From Rhizobium brockwellii (GTDB lineage Bacteria; Pseudomonadota; Alphaproteobacteria; Rhizobiales; Rhizobiaceae), in assembly GCF_000769405.2 (NCBI RefSeq), contig NZ_CP053439.1, positions 1,116,001 to 1,180,000 on the forward strand: 64,000 nucleotides of DNA, written 5' to 3'. Below, piece after piece: positions 44,274-56,389 of this stretch (its first letter is position 1; each line of letters starts with the position of its first letter). Made by a program: the position numbers and the translations under genes. The notes under the pieces are model-generated. The model searched no databases. It was not told where the DNA came from and saw only the letters and a list, made by a program, of their open reading frames with translations.

Positions 44274-45887
44274 TTATTCCGCCGCGATCTTGCCCGCCAG
44301 CTGCCGGTTCTTCATCAGCTTGTAGATGACGGAATCCATCAACGCCTGGAACGAAGCGTCGATGATGTTCTCCGAGACGCCGACCGTCCACCAGCGCACA
44401 CCGTCGCTGTCGGTGGATTCGATCAGCACGCGGGTGATCGCCTCCGTGCCGCCATTGAGGATACGCACCTTGAAATCGGCGAGCACCAGATCGTCGATTT
44501 CGTGCTGGTACTTGCCGAAATCCTTGCGTAGCGCGAGGTCGAGCGCGTTGACCGGGCCTTCGGCATCGGCAACCGACATCAGCGTCTGGCCGTCGATGGT
44601 GATCTTGACCACCGCCTCCGAGACGATCTTCACGCGCCCGAGACTGTCGAAGCGGCGCTCGATCATCACCCGGAAGCCTTCGATGGTGAAGAATTCCGGG
44701 ATCGTGCCGAGCGTGCGGCGCGCCAGCAGCTCGAAGCTCGCATCCGCGCCCTCATAGGCATAGCCGATGGATTCACGTTCCTTGACGATCGAGATCAGCA
44801 GGTCGAGCTTCGGATCGTCCTTGGCGACCTCGATGCCGCGCCGTTTCAGCGCATTGATGAAGTTCGCCTTTCCGCCCTGGTCGGAGACCATGACCTTGCG
44901 GAAGTTGCCGACGGTTTCCGGCGGCACGTGTTCATAGGTCCGCGGATCCTTGAGCAGGGCCGATGCATGGATGCCGGCCTTGGTGGCAAAGGCGGAGGCG
45001 CCGACATAGGGCATCTGGTGGTCGGGCGAACGGTTGAGCAGTTCGTCGAAGGCATGCGAGAGCCGGGTGAGGTTGAGCAGCCGATCCTCGTCGATCGTCG
45101 TTTCGAAACGTGTGTTGTAGGCGCTCTTCAGTGCCAGCGTCGGGATCAGCGTCACCAGATTGGCATTGCCGCAGCGCTCGCCGATGCCGTTCAGCGTGCC
45201 CTGGATCTGCCGGACGCCGGCGTCGACGGCTGCAAGCGAATTGGCGACCGCCTGGCCAGTGTCGTTATGCGCATGGATGCCAAGACAGTGCCCGGGAACG
45301 CCTGAGGCGATCACCGCCTCGACCATGGCGCGCACCTCCGGCGGCTGCGTGCCGCCATTGGTGTCGCAGAGCACGACCCAGCGCGCGCCGCTCTCATAGG
45401 CCGTCTTGGCGCAGGCGACCGCATAGGCCGGATTGGCCTTGAAGCCGTCGAAGAAATGCTCGCAATCGACGATCGCCTCCTTGCCTGCGCCAACCGCCGC
45501 CTTGACGCTTTCGGCGATGCATTCGAGGTTTTCCTCGTTGGTGCAGCCAAGCGCCACCGCGACATGATAATCCCAGCTCTTGGCGACGAAACAGATAGCG
45601 TCGGATTTCGCCTGCAGCAGCCCGGCAATGCCAGGATCGTTGGAGACCGAAACGCCCGCCCGCTTCGTCATGCCGAAGGCGACGAAGCTGGCCTGGCTGG
45701 TGCGCTTCTCGCTGAAGAAGGCCGTATCCGTCGGATTGGCGCCGGGAAATCCGCCCTCGACGTAATCGAGACCGAACTCGTCCAGCATGGCGGCGATCGC
45801 AATCTTGTCCTCGACGGAGAAATCGATGCCGGGCGTCTGCTGCCCGTCCCGGAGCGTCGTGTCGAAGAGGTAGATGCGTTCTTTCAT
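44274..45887 (-). CDS. cimA: Citramalate synthase / 2-isopropylmalate synthase-type enzyme
   Basis: 537 residues from the ATG at 45887, with GGAGG upstream. The HMG-CoA-lyase-like TIM barrel starts IYLFDTTLRDGQQTPGIDFS, carries HAHNDTGQAVANSLAAVDAG with metal-binding histidines, and is followed by a C-terminal LeuA regulatory dimer domain (about 400-530). Length and sequence fit the CimA-like group that condenses pyruvate with acetyl-CoA to (R)-citramalate for isoleucine synthesis. LeuA (isopropylmalate synthase) activity is an alternative the sequence does not exclude. Confidence 0.85.
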   Translation of the reverse strand: MKERIYLFDTTLRDGQQTPGIDFSVEDKIAIAAMLDEFGLDYVEGGFPGANPTDTAFFSEKRTSQASFVAFGMTKRAGVSVSNDPGIAGLLQAKSDAICFVAKSWDYHVAVALGCTNEENLECIAESVKAAVGAGKEAIVDCEHFFDGFKANPAYAVACAKTAYESGARWVVLCDTNGGTQPPEVRAMVEAVIASGVPGHCLGIHAHNDTGQAVANSLAAVDAGVRQIQGTLNGIGERCGNANLVTLIPTLALKSAYNTRFETTIDEDRLLNLTRLSHAFDELLNRSPDHQMPYVGASAFATKAGIHASALLKDPRTYEHVPPETVGNFRKVMVSDQGGKANFINALKRRGIEVAKDDPKLDLLISIVKERESIGYAYEGADASFELLARRTLGTIPEFFTIEGFRVMIERRFDSLGRVKIVSEAVVKITIDGQTLMSVADAEGPVNALDLALRKDFGKYQHEIDDLVLADFKVRILNGGTEAITRVLIESTDSDGVRWWTVGVSENIIDASFQALMDSVIYKLMKNRQLAGKIAAE

Positions 45888-45934
45888 GTCGTTTCCTCCC
45901 GCCAAGCGGGTGTTGTTTTCTGTTGTGCGGAAGC

Positions 45935-46039
45935 CCCCCTCATCCGCCCTACGGGCACCTTCTCCCCGAAGGGAGAAGGGTAGCCGCGTCGTTCGCCTTG
46001 TCCCCTCTCCCCTCGGGGAGAGGGTTAGGGTGAGGGGGC
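45935..46039. repeat. RIME-like palindromic intergenic element
   Basis: Outer arms CCCCCTCA and TGAGGGGG enclose two hairpins: CCTTCTCCC-CGAA-GGGAGAAGG (45958-45979) and CCCTCTCCCC-TC-GGGGAGAGGG (46003-46024). This two-palindrome layout with CCCCTCATCC-type ends matches the Rhizobium-specific intergenic mosaic element RIME1 as I know it. It lies between the cimA start and the pip stop. Confidence 0.8.
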
Positions 46040-46052
46040 CTCACGGTACAGC

Positions 46053-47481
<1,429 letters not shown>

Positions 47482-47485
<4 letters not shown>

Positions 47486-47970
47486 GAGCTTTCTCCGAGG
47501 GGCCAATTTTGCGTGTCGTGGTCGGGGTGTTGATGGTTGCTTGCCGCGATCGCATTTTCGCGGTCGGGCGTTTCAGGCTGTGGTTCCAGCGGCAGGCCGT
47601 CTAGCGCGTGAAACCAGGACATCTTGCCGCCGGTGTTCGATTGCATCACCGGCTTGACCGCATCGGGATCATCAAGCGAGCCGAGCGTGATGTTGATGAA
47701 TTCCGCTTCCGGAATGTCGTAGAACAGCGGCGTGCCGCAATCGCCGCAGAAGCCGCGCCGCACCAGATCCGAGGACTGAAACCATTTCGGCGCGCCGCGC
47801 GTCAGGGCAAAATCGCTGCGCATCGCGGCGCCAAGCGGCATGAAATAATTGCCGGCCGCCTTCTGGCACATGCGGCAATGGCAAAGATGGGGATAGCCGA
47901 GTTCGCCTTTGGCGCGGTAGCGCACCGCCCCGCACTGACACCCGCCGCTTCTGTCTGATTCCGCCGTCAT
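47482..47970 (-). CDS. GFA-family protein, paralog 2
   Basis: 162 residues from the ATG at 47970. Cysteine motifs [19 protein letters not shown] and [11 protein letters not shown] are complete, and the tail reads QHPDHDTQNWP. It diverges most from the other two in the middle (PLGAAMRSDFALTRGAPKWF). Both ends overlap neighbours by 4 bases (ATGA), so translation is coupled to both GFA paralogs. Confidence 0.88.
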
Positions 47971-48443
47971 CCGAGCTCCTTCGGTGGCCATGCCTGCGTC
48001 TCATGATCGGGGTGCTGGCAGGAGACAAGCTCAAGCAGGAAGGGGGCGGCTTGCGCATCCTCCTCCGTCCGGTGCCCCGGCAATTCGTGCAGATGATCGA
48101 CGAAACCGATCTTACCCTCGATGCCGAATTGGATCACCGGCGGAAACGCCGAAGGGTCGTCAAACGCGCCGGCGGCAATCGCCATTCCATCCGGCGCCTC
48201 GTAGGTCAGTGGCGTGCCGCAATCGCCGCAGAAGCCGCGCTCGACGAAATTGGAAGAGCGGAATCTTTTCCGCTCTCCGCGTGTCCATTCGAAATCGGCG
48301 CCGCGCACCGAGACCAGCGGCGCATAATAGGCCCCGAACGCCTTCTGACACATGCGGCAATGACAGATCGACGAATCCTTGACGTCGCCGATAACGCGGA
48401 AGCGGATCGCTCCACATTGGCACCCGCCGGTATAGGTGGTCAT
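47967..48443 (-). CDS. GFA-family protein, paralog 3
   Basis: 158 residues from the ATG at 48443, which overlaps the cysS stop (ATGA). Cysteine motifs [19 protein letters not shown] and [11 protein letters not shown] are complete, and the tail reads [11 protein letters not shown]. Closest in the middle region to paralog 1 (EWTRGE). First of the three tandem copies after cysS. Confidence 0.88.
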   Translation of the reverse strand: MTTYTGGCQCGAIRFRVIGDVKDSSICHCRMCQKAFGAYYAPLVSVRGADFEWTRGERKRFRSSNFVERGFCGDCGTPLTYEAPDGMAIAAGAFDDPSAFPPVIQFGIEGKIGFVDHLHELPGHRTEEDAQAAPFLLELVSCQHPDHETQAWPPKELG

Positions 48444-49831
48444 CTCTTGACCTCCCACGTCGTCACGCGCTCGCCCGTCACCGGATCCTTGCCGTCCTTC
48501 AACTGGATGCCCTTCGCCGCCAGTTCGTCGCGGATCTTGTCGGCCTCAGTGAAGTTCTTCGCCTTCAGCATTTCGAGACGCATCGCGACCAGCGCATCGA
48601 CCGCTGATGCGACGGCTTCGTCGATCTCCATCTTTTTCGGCAGCAGGCCCAGAAGGTCGGCCGTTGCGGCAAAAGTGGCGCCCACGGCGGGATCCGTGTG
48701 GGCAGCCTGCGCCAGCGCATGCAATGCCTGCACGGCCGCCACCGTATTAAGATCGTCCGAAAGCGCGTTCAGCACGCTTTCATCGGGCGCCGCATCGCCG
48801 GCATCTGTTGCCGGCCATTTGGCGAGCAGACGTTCGGCTTCTTCCAGTCGCTTGATCGAGAAATCGATCGGCTCGCGGTAATGCGTCATCAGCATGGCAA
48901 GGCGCAGCACCTGGCCCGGCCATCTGCGGCCGCCGAAGGTTTCCGTCTGCAGCAACTCGTTGATGGTGACGAAATTGCCTTCGGATTTCGACATCTTGCG
49001 GCCTTCGACCTGCAGGAAGCCGTTATGCATCCAGACATTCGCCATCACCTCGGTGCCGTGGGCGCAGCGCGACTGGGCGATCTCGTTTTCATGATGCGGG
49101 AAGATCAGGTCCAGCCCGCCGCCGTGAATGTCGAAGACATCGCCGAGATAACGCTTGCTCATCGCGGAGCATTCGATGTGCCAACCGGGCCGGCCGCGGC
49201 CCCATGGGCTCTCCCAGCCGGGCTCGTTATGGCTCGACAGCTTCCAGAGAACGAAATCACCCGGGTTCTTCTTGTGCGCGTCAACAGCGATGCGGGCACC
49301 CGCTTGCTGCTCGTCGAGCGGGCGCTTCGAAAGCTGACCGTAATCCGCCATGGATTTGGTGTCGAACAGCACTTCGCCCGATGCAACATAGGCATGGCCG
49401 TTGCCGATCAGCTTCTCGATGATCTCGGTCATCTCAACAATGTTGTCGGTGGCGCGCGGCTCGAAGTCCGGCTCCAGGCAACCGAGTTCGGCGACGTCGG
49501 CGTGAAATTGCGTCTCGGTCTTTTCGGTGACCGCACGGATCGCGTCGTTGAGCGGCAGACCCGGATGGTCCCGAAGTGCGCGCGCATTGATCTTGTCGTC
49601 GACGTCGGTGATGTTGCGGGCATAGGTGACGTGGTCTTTGCCATAGACATGGCGCAGCAGCCGGAACAGCACGTCGAAGACGATGACCGGCCGGGCATTG
49701 CCGATATGAGCGAAGTCATAGACGGTCGGGCCGCAGACATACATGCGGACGTTGTCGGGATCGATCGGCGAAAAGACCGATTTTTCCCGTGTCAGCGTGT
49801 TGTACAGCTTCAGTTCCGGCGTTGCGTCCAT
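48440..49831 (-). CDS. cysS: Cysteinyl-tRNA synthetase
   Basis: 463 residues. The zinc ligand is C33 in [18 protein letters not shown], where HIGN is the HIGH signature. KMSKS occurs in [14 protein letters not shown]-terminal anticodon region follows. It charges tRNA-Cys with cysteine. Its stop overlaps the first GFA gene, an unusual operon placement for a synthetase. Confidence 0.96.
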   Translation of the reverse strand: MDATPELKLYNTLTREKSVFSPIDPDNVRMYVCGPTVYDFAHIGNARPVIVFDVLFRLLRHVYGKDHVTYARNITDVDDKINARALRDHPGLPLNDAIRAVTEKTETQFHADVAELGCLEPDFEPRATDNIVEMTEIIEKLIGNGHAYVASGEVLFDTKSMADYGQLSKRPLDEQQAGARIAVDAHKKNPGDFVLWKLSSHNEPGWESPWGRGRPGWHIECSAMSKRYLGDVFDIHGGGLDLIFPHHENEIAQSRCAHGTEVMANVWMHNGFLQVEGRKMSKSEGNFVTINELLQTETFGGRRWPGQVLRLAMLMTHYREPIDFSIKRLEEAERLLAKWPATDAGDAAPDESVLNALSDDLNTVAAVQALHALAQAAHTDPAVGATFAATADLLGLLPKKMEIDEAVASAVDALVAMRLEMLKAKNFTEADKIRDELAAKGIQLKDGKDPVTGERVTTWEVKR

Positions 49832-50186
49832 TTCACTCTCCCAAATGCACGATCAGAAAAATATCGCGACCGGCGGACCGGGGCGTTTCGCATCTTGACT
49901 ATTTGGGAGACGAAAACGGCCGGGCCAGCGCTCGCGCTAGCGAATAATCTTCCGGCAGATAATGCAGATAACCGTTTTCATGGCGGGTTTTATGGCCCGG
50001 TTCGCGCTTCCGGTCAAGGGGGCGAAGAGCGAACCAGCGGCAACAAAACCCCACCCCTCCGATGAATCGATTGCAGCAACCAACGTCTTTGAAACCGGTT
50101 GCCGCGCCCTTGAAATTCGTTCGCCATTTTCGCGGCACAAATCTCGCATAGCCGGTTGAGAAGCTGTTGTTAATAGGGAGGAAGGG
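49832..50186. other. Intergenic region between cysS and the GH25 lysozyme gene
   Basis: 355 bases that hold the divergent promoters. Short open frames on the minus strand (49899-50138, 49937-50287) have no ribosome site or recognisable domain, and I treat them as spurious. The GH25 ribosome site GGGAGGAAGG lies at the plus-strand end. Confidence 0.45.
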
Positions 50187-50936
50187 ATGCGGAGACTGGC
50201 CCGATCGACGATCGGAGCGACTGCAGTTCTGGTGGTCGCATTCGCTACATATTTCGCATACGATTTCGGAATGCTTCGCTTCAACAATCCTTCCTTAAGC
50301 AGCTATCCGATCCAAGGCATCGATGTCAGCCATCACCAAGGTGATATCGATTGGAAGGTTGTTGCCTCGCAGCCGAACGTCCGCTTCGCCTTCATGAAGG
50401 CGACCGAAGGTGGAGATCATCGGGATTCCAAATTCGCCGACAACTGGCAGCGCGCCGGAGATGCTGGATTGGTCAGGGGCGCTTATCACTTCTTCACCTT
50501 CTGCCGACCGGGCAAGGATCAGGCGCAGAATGTCCTGGCGACCGTGCCGAAGGAGCAGGGAACTCTACCGATCGCCGTCGATCTGGAGTTTGTCGGCAAT
50601 TGCAACAAGATCCCGACGCTCGAGGAAATGGCTGCCGAGGTGAACGCCTTCTTCACCGAGCTGAAGGGCACCTTTCCGGAAAAACCTATTTTCTACGTCA
50701 CGCAGGAGTTCTTCGATCAATATCTGAAAGGCAATGAATCACGCTTCCCCGAACATTACCTGTGGCTGCGAAGCGTGTTCAGGGAGCCGAAGCAGGCAGA
50801 ATGCAGCCGTTGGTCAATCTGGCAATTTGCCGATAACGGCACATTGGACGGCATCAAGGGACTGGTTGACCTCAATGCGCTATGCCCGTCGGAAACGGGC
50901 CTTGCGCATCTGTTCACCGCCGATGCAGCGAATTGA
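50187..50936 (+). CDS. Glycoside hydrolase family 25 lysozyme
   Basis: 249 residues with an N-terminal membrane/signal segment (about 8-27). GH25 features: IQGIDVSHHQGDIDW with the catalytic-region aspartate at 46, FAFMKATEGGDHRD, GAYHFFTF, and the DxE pair in PIAVDLEFVGNC. It should cleave the MurNAc-GlcNAc bond of peptidoglycan outside the cytoplasm. Three cysteines after residue 100 may form disulphides. Confidence 0.9.
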   Translation: MRRLARSTIGATAVLVVAFATYFAYDFGMLRFNNPSLSSYPIQGIDVSHHQGDIDWKVVASQPNVRFAFMKATEGGDHRDSKFADNWQRAGDAGLVRGAYHFFTFCRPGKDQAQNVLATVPKEQGTLPIAVDLEFVGNCNKIPTLEEMAAEVNAFFTELKGTFPEKPIFYVTQEFFDQYLKGNESRFPEHYLWLRSVFREPKQAECSRWSIWQFADNGTLDGIKGLVDLNALCPSETGLAHLFTADAAN

Positions 50937-50946
50937 AACGTCAACC

Positions 50947-51687
50947 TTATTCCGGCAGCCGGTAATCGACGAGCTTGTTCTCCCGCACGATGAACAGCTT
51001 GCCCGTCTCCGTCACACCAGGCCCCAGCAACGGCAGGATTGCCTTTGCGACCTCGGAGGGGTGCGGCAGCGTCTGCGGATCTTCGCCGGGCACCGCCTGC
51101 GCCCGCATCGCCGTGCGTGTCGCCCCCGGATCGACGCTGGTGACCCGCAGCGGCGTGCTTTGACTTTCGCCGGCCCAAGTGCGTGCCAGTGCCTCGACCG
51201 CAGCCTTGGACGCGGAATAGGCGCCCCAGAAGGGGCGGCACTTGTGGGCAGCACCCGAAGAAATGATCACCGCGCGGCCGGCATCCGAGCGGGCCAGCAG
51301 CGGATCGACCGAGCGGATCAGCCGCCATGTCGCGGTGACGTTGATGGTCATCACCTTCTCGAACACTTTCGCTTCGATATGGCCGATCGGCGAAATGACG
51401 CCAAGCACGCCGGCATTGGCGACGAGGATGTCGAGTTTGCCCCAGCGCTCGAAGATCGAGCCGCCGAGCGCATCGATCGCATTCATGTCGGCAAGGTCGA
51501 AAGGCACGAGCGTCGCCGTGCCGCCGACAGCCTTGATCGCATCGTCCAGGTCCTCGAGCCCGCCAACCGTGCGTGCGCAGGCAATCACGTGGGCGCCGGC
51601 TTTGGCAAGTTCCAGCGCCGTGAAATAGCCTATGCCACGCGACGCACCGGTAACGAGTGCGATCTTGCCCTCAAGATTGATATTCAT
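50947..51687 (-). CDS. Short-chain dehydrogenase/reductase
   Basis: 246 residues from the ATG at 51687. Classical SDR: cofactor motif TGASRGIG, NAG near residue 87 (LVANAGVLGV), and the catalytic S and YxxxK in SSGAAHKCRPFWGAYSASKAAVEAL. NAD(P)-dependent; the substrate is unknown. It is downstream of purF on the same strand but separated by a hairpin. Confidence 0.87.
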   Translation of the reverse strand: MNINLEGKIALVTGASRGIGYFTALELAKAGAHVIACARTVGGLEDLDDAIKAVGGTATLVPFDLADMNAIDALGGSIFERWGKLDILVANAGVLGVISPIGHIEAKVFEKVMTINVTATWRLIRSVDPLLARSDAGRAVIISSGAAHKCRPFWGAYSASKAAVEALARTWAGESQSTPLRVTSVDPGATRTAMRAQAVPGEDPQTLPHPSEVAKAILPLLGPGVTETGKLFIVRENKLVDYRLPE

Positions 51688-51712
51688 GATGTCGTGTTCC
51701 CTCACGAAGGGA

Positions 51713-51734
51713 GAGGGGTTCGATTGAACCCCTC
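51713..51734 (-). terminator. Hairpin between purF and the SDR gene
   Basis: GAGGGGTTC-GATT-GAACCCCTC, a 9-bp perfect stem, 33 bases beyond the purF stop on the minus strand. The following T content is low. Confidence 0.55.
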
Positions 51735-51767
51735 GGGATGGGACAATGGAAAAACCGGCGCGCCGTG

Positions 51768-53258
<1,491 letters not shown>

Positions 53259-53406
53259 TTCTGCGGGCCTCTGCTCTCACAAGAATGGATCGGCATTTCC
53301 AGAAATAGCTGAGCCCGGCAGAGCTGGAATGCTCGGCCGGACCCTCATTTCATGTCCCGCTCAAATGGCGATTGCCGGAAGGCGGGTCAAGCTCTTGAAC
53401 ACTGTG

Positions 53407-54033
53407 TCAATTCGCCGGCTGCTGCGCGCCGCCTGCGGGCGCGGTCGGTGCGTCTTCCGCCGGAGCCTGGTCGCCCGTCGGCGGAGTGGTACCTTCGGCG
53501 CCCTGTGCCGGCGGCTGCAGCTTATCACGGATGCTTTCCGGTATCATCTGGGCAAATTGCTCCGGCAGAACCGATTTCAGCTTCACGACCATCGAATCCA
53601 GGAAGGGTTTCGACTTCGCTTCGTTGACCCAGGCCGGACGGTGGTCGGCATCGACGAGCCAGTTCCAGAAGGCGACGGCGACGACCAGGAGCAGCACGCC
53701 GCGCGCTGCCCCGAACAGGAAGCCGAGCGTGCGGTCGAGTGCGCCGACACGGCTGTCGATGATGAAATCGGCGATCTTCATCGTGATGAAGGAGATGACG
53801 ATGAGCGCGATCAGGAAGACGACCGCTGCTGAACCGACGATCGCGATACGGTCGTCATCGGTGTATTTCTTCGCGTAGGGCAGCAGGTACGGGTAGAGGT
53901 AATAGGCAGCGGCAGCCGAACCGCCCCAGCTCGCGATCGAGAGGATCTCGCGCGAAAAGCCGCGGACCATCGCCAGCACGGCGGAGAAGAGCACGACGCC
54001 GATGACAATACCGTCGAAAATCGTAATGGGCAT
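53407..54033 (-). CDS. cvpA: CvpA-family membrane protein
   Basis: 208 residues with four hydrophobic helices (about 5-110) in the colicin-V-production arrangement: ITIFDGIVIGVVLFSAVLAMVRGFSREILSI and DSRVGALDRTLGFLFGAARG. The C-terminal 45 residues are Pro/Ala/Gly-rich. The molecular role is unresolved; it sits next to purF as in many bacteria. Confidence 0.9.
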   Translation of the reverse strand: MPITIFDGIVIGVVLFSAVLAMVRGFSREILSIASWGGSAAAAYYLYPYLLPYAKKYTDDDRIAIVGSAAVVFLIALIVISFITMKIADFIIDSRVGALDRTLGFLFGAARGVLLLVVAVAFWNWLVDADHRPAWVNEAKSKPFLDSMVVKLKSVLPEQFAQMIPESIRDKLQPPAQGAEGTTPPTGDQAPAEDAPTAPAGGAQQPAN

Positions 54034-54122
54034 GTAAATTCAACTCCAGGACTGCCGCTTGGCGGCCGTGTCGTGCCTTATCGTGTGCTCCTATATCATC
54101 ACCACTCTTGGCAATGAAAGGA

Positions 54123-55526
54123 TCAAACGTCGTCTTCCACACGCAGCGCTCCCTTCGATCCGGCGATGCGCGCGACCAGATCCGGCAGGCTTGCGACTTC
54201 GCTCCAGCGCCCGCCGGAGCCCTTCGGCAGTTCGGCGGAGGCGGATGGAAGCAGCGCTGCGGAAAAACCCAACTTCTCGGCTTCCTTGAGGCGCTGGGCG
54301 GTGTGCGCAACCGGTCGGATGGCGCCCGACAGGCTGACTTCGCCGAAATAGACGCAATCGGCAGGAAGGGCAATACCGGCAAGCGAGGAAACCAGCGCCG
54401 AGGCGACGGCAAGATCGGCCGCCGGTTCGGAGATACGGTAACCGCCGGCGACGTTGAGATAGACGTCGTGCTGGCCGAGCCTGACGCCGCAATGGGCCTC
54501 AAGCACCGCAAGGATCATCGACAGCCGCGCCGAATCCCAGCCGACGACGGCGCGCCGAGGTGTGCCGAGCGAGGTTGGGGCCACCAGCGCCTGCACCTCG
54601 ACAAGAATGGGGCGGGTGCCCTCCATACCGGCAAAGACCGCAGCACCCGGCGATTTTTCGTTGCGCTCGCCGAGGAAGAGTTCCGAGGGGTTGGCGACTT
54701 CGCGCAAGCCTTTGTCCGACATTTCGAAGACGCCGATCTCGTCGGTCGGGCCGAAGCGGTTCTTGACCGTGCGCAGGATGCGATAGTGATGGCCGCGATC
54801 GCCTTCGAAATAGAGCACCGCATCAACCATGTGCTCGACGACGCGGGGCCCGGCAATCTGCCCATCCTTGGTCACATGCCCGACGAGCACCATGGCGGCA
54901 CCTGTCTGCTTGGCGAAACGGATCATTGCCTGAACGCCGGTGCGCACCTGCGTCACCGTTCCCGGCGCCGATTCGGCAAGTTCGCTCCACAGCGTCTGGA
55001 TGGAATCGATGATGACGAGGTCCGGCCGCTTGCCCTCGGCGAGCGTCGCCAGAATATCCTCGACATTGGTTTCGGCTGCCAGCATCACGTCGGTATCGGC
55101 CGCCGCAAGGCGTTGCGCCCGCAGCCGGACCTGGGCCACGGCTTCTTCGCCGGAGACGTAGACGATCTTGTGGCCGCGCCGCGCAAGGGCGGCGGCTGCC
55201 TGCATCAGCAGCGTCGATTTGCCGATGCCGGGATCGCCGCCAATCAGCACCGCCGAACCGCGCACGAAGCCGCCGCCGAGCGCCCGGTCGAGCTCCGACA
55301 TGGCGGTATGGATACGCGGCGCCTCTTCGATCTCGCCGGAGAGTGCCGTCAGCGCCACTGGTCGGCCCTTCTTCGGCGTCTTGCCGGGACCGGAACCGAT
55401 CCCGCCCATCGGGTCTTCCTCGACGATGGTGTTCCACTCGCCGCAATTCTCGCATTTGCCGGCCCAGCGGTTATGAACCGTGCCGCAACTCTGGCAGATG
55501 AATTGTGTTCTGGCCTTCGCCATCAA
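54123..55526 (-). CDS. radA: DNA repair protein RadA
   Basis: 467 residues. Zinc finger C11-x2-C14...C25-x2-C28, a RecA-like ATPase with Walker A GGDPGIGKST near residue 100, the RadA motif KNRFGPTDEIG, and a C-terminal Lon-like domain (about 290-455). It helps branch migration and recombination repair. Upstream of cvpA and purF on the same strand. Confidence 0.95.
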   Translation of the reverse strand: MMAKARTQFICQSCGTVHNRWAGKCENCGEWNTIVEEDPMGGIGSGPGKTPKKGRPVALTALSGEIEEAPRIHTAMSELDRALGGGFVRGSAVLIGGDPGIGKSTLLMQAAAALARRGHKIVYVSGEEAVAQVRLRAQRLAAADTDVMLAAETNVEDILATLAEGKRPDLVIIDSIQTLWSELAESAPGTVTQVRTGVQAMIRFAKQTGAAMVLVGHVTKDGQIAGPRVVEHMVDAVLYFEGDRGHHYRILRTVKNRFGPTDEIGVFEMSDKGLREVANPSELFLGERNEKSPGAAVFAGMEGTRPILVEVQALVAPTSLGTPRRAVVGWDSARLSMILAVLEAHCGVRLGQHDVYLNVAGGYRISEPAADLAVASALVSSLAGIALPADCVYFGEVSLSGAIRPVAHTAQRLKEAEKLGFSAALLPSASAELPKGSGGRWSEVASLPDLVARIAGSKGALRVEDDV

Positions 55527-55685
55527 ATACTCTTTCAGTCCGGGTTCGCGAGTGAAGCGACGCGCCGCTTCATCGAATCATCGTCGTGCTTGAGATAATG
55601 GCTATCGCAACGGATCAAAACTAATGATTTCCCCATCAGCGCACCCATGCCTATCCTTTGCCTCTGCTTATCTGGAATGGTGAAG

Positions 55686-56321
55686 ATGTTCGATTATTCG
55701 TTTGCGCACTGGCTTGCATTTCTGTCGGCTGCGGTTCTGCTCAATCTCTCGCCCGGTCCCGACATCGCTTTCATCCTCGGTCATACGATGAGAAGCGGAA
55801 AACGTGCCGGTTTTTTCGCACTGTTCGGCGTCTGGTCCGGTGCCTGCCTGCACGTGTTGATGGCCGCACTCGGCCTCTCGGCCATACTCGCCGCTTCCGC
55901 CGTCGCCTTCTCGACGGTCAAATGGATCGGTGCGGCCTATCTCGTCTGGCTCGGCATTCAGGCATTGCGCTCCGGTGGCGGCAATGGCCTGATAAAGGCT
56001 GCCGGTGAAAAATTGCCGGTTGCAAGAATCTATCGGCAGGGAATTCTGGTGTCGTTGCTCAATCCGAAAGTGGCGATATTCTTCCTGGCCTTCCTGCCGC
56101 AATTCGTCCTCGAAGGGGCAGGGCCGGCATGGGCCCAGCTCATGCTGCATGGCGGGCTTATTATCGTTGTCGCCGCCTTCATCGAACCGCCGCTCATCCT
56201 TCTCGGCGGGCGCCTTGCGGATGCAATCAGGCATAATCAAAAAATCGGCCTCTGGCTCGATCGCGGCCTCGGTGCGCTTTTCGTGGCGCTCGGTGTCCGT
56301 CTCGCCATCGGCAGCCGCTAG
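55686..56321 (+). CDS. LysE/RhtB-family exporter
   Basis: 211 residues from the ATG at 55686 (in-frame ATGs at 55677 and 55647 are possible). Six hydrophobic helices; family signature LLNLSPGPDIAFILGHTMRSGKRAG with GVWSGACLHVL, and LNPKVAIFFLAFLPQF. Members export amino acids such as lysine, threonine or homoserine lactone. The stop codon overlaps the palindromic repeat at 56321. Confidence 0.88.
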   Translation: MFDYSFAHWLAFLSAAVLLNLSPGPDIAFILGHTMRSGKRAGFFALFGVWSGACLHVLMAALGLSAILAASAVAFSTVKWIGAAYLVWLGIQALRSGGGNGLIKAAGEKLPVARIYRQGILVSLLNPKVAIFFLAFLPQFVLEGAGPAWAQLMLHGGLIIVVAAFIEPPLILLGGRLADAIRHNQKIGLWLDRGLGALFVALGVRLAIGSR

Positions 56322-56368
56322 AGCATGATGCCGAAAAGTGTGCGCGGTTTTCGGACGACATCATGCTC
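56321..56368. repeat. 48-base palindromic repeat, copy B
   Basis: Starts GAGCATGATG and ends CATCATGCTC. Inverted relative to copy A at 12248-12295 and identical at 44 of 48 positions. It lies between the convergent lysE-like and alr genes and could act as a bidirectional terminator. Confidence 0.85.
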
Positions 56369-56389
56369 TAACTATATAATGTAGGAAGG

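Noticed and set aside
49899..50287. Minus-strand open frames in the cysS-GH25 gap
   Set aside because: No ribosome site or recognisable domain, and one overlaps the GH25 coding region in antisense.
54108..55598. Plus-strand 496-residue open frame opposite radA
   Set aside because: Mirror frame of radA; the composition is typical of antisense translation.
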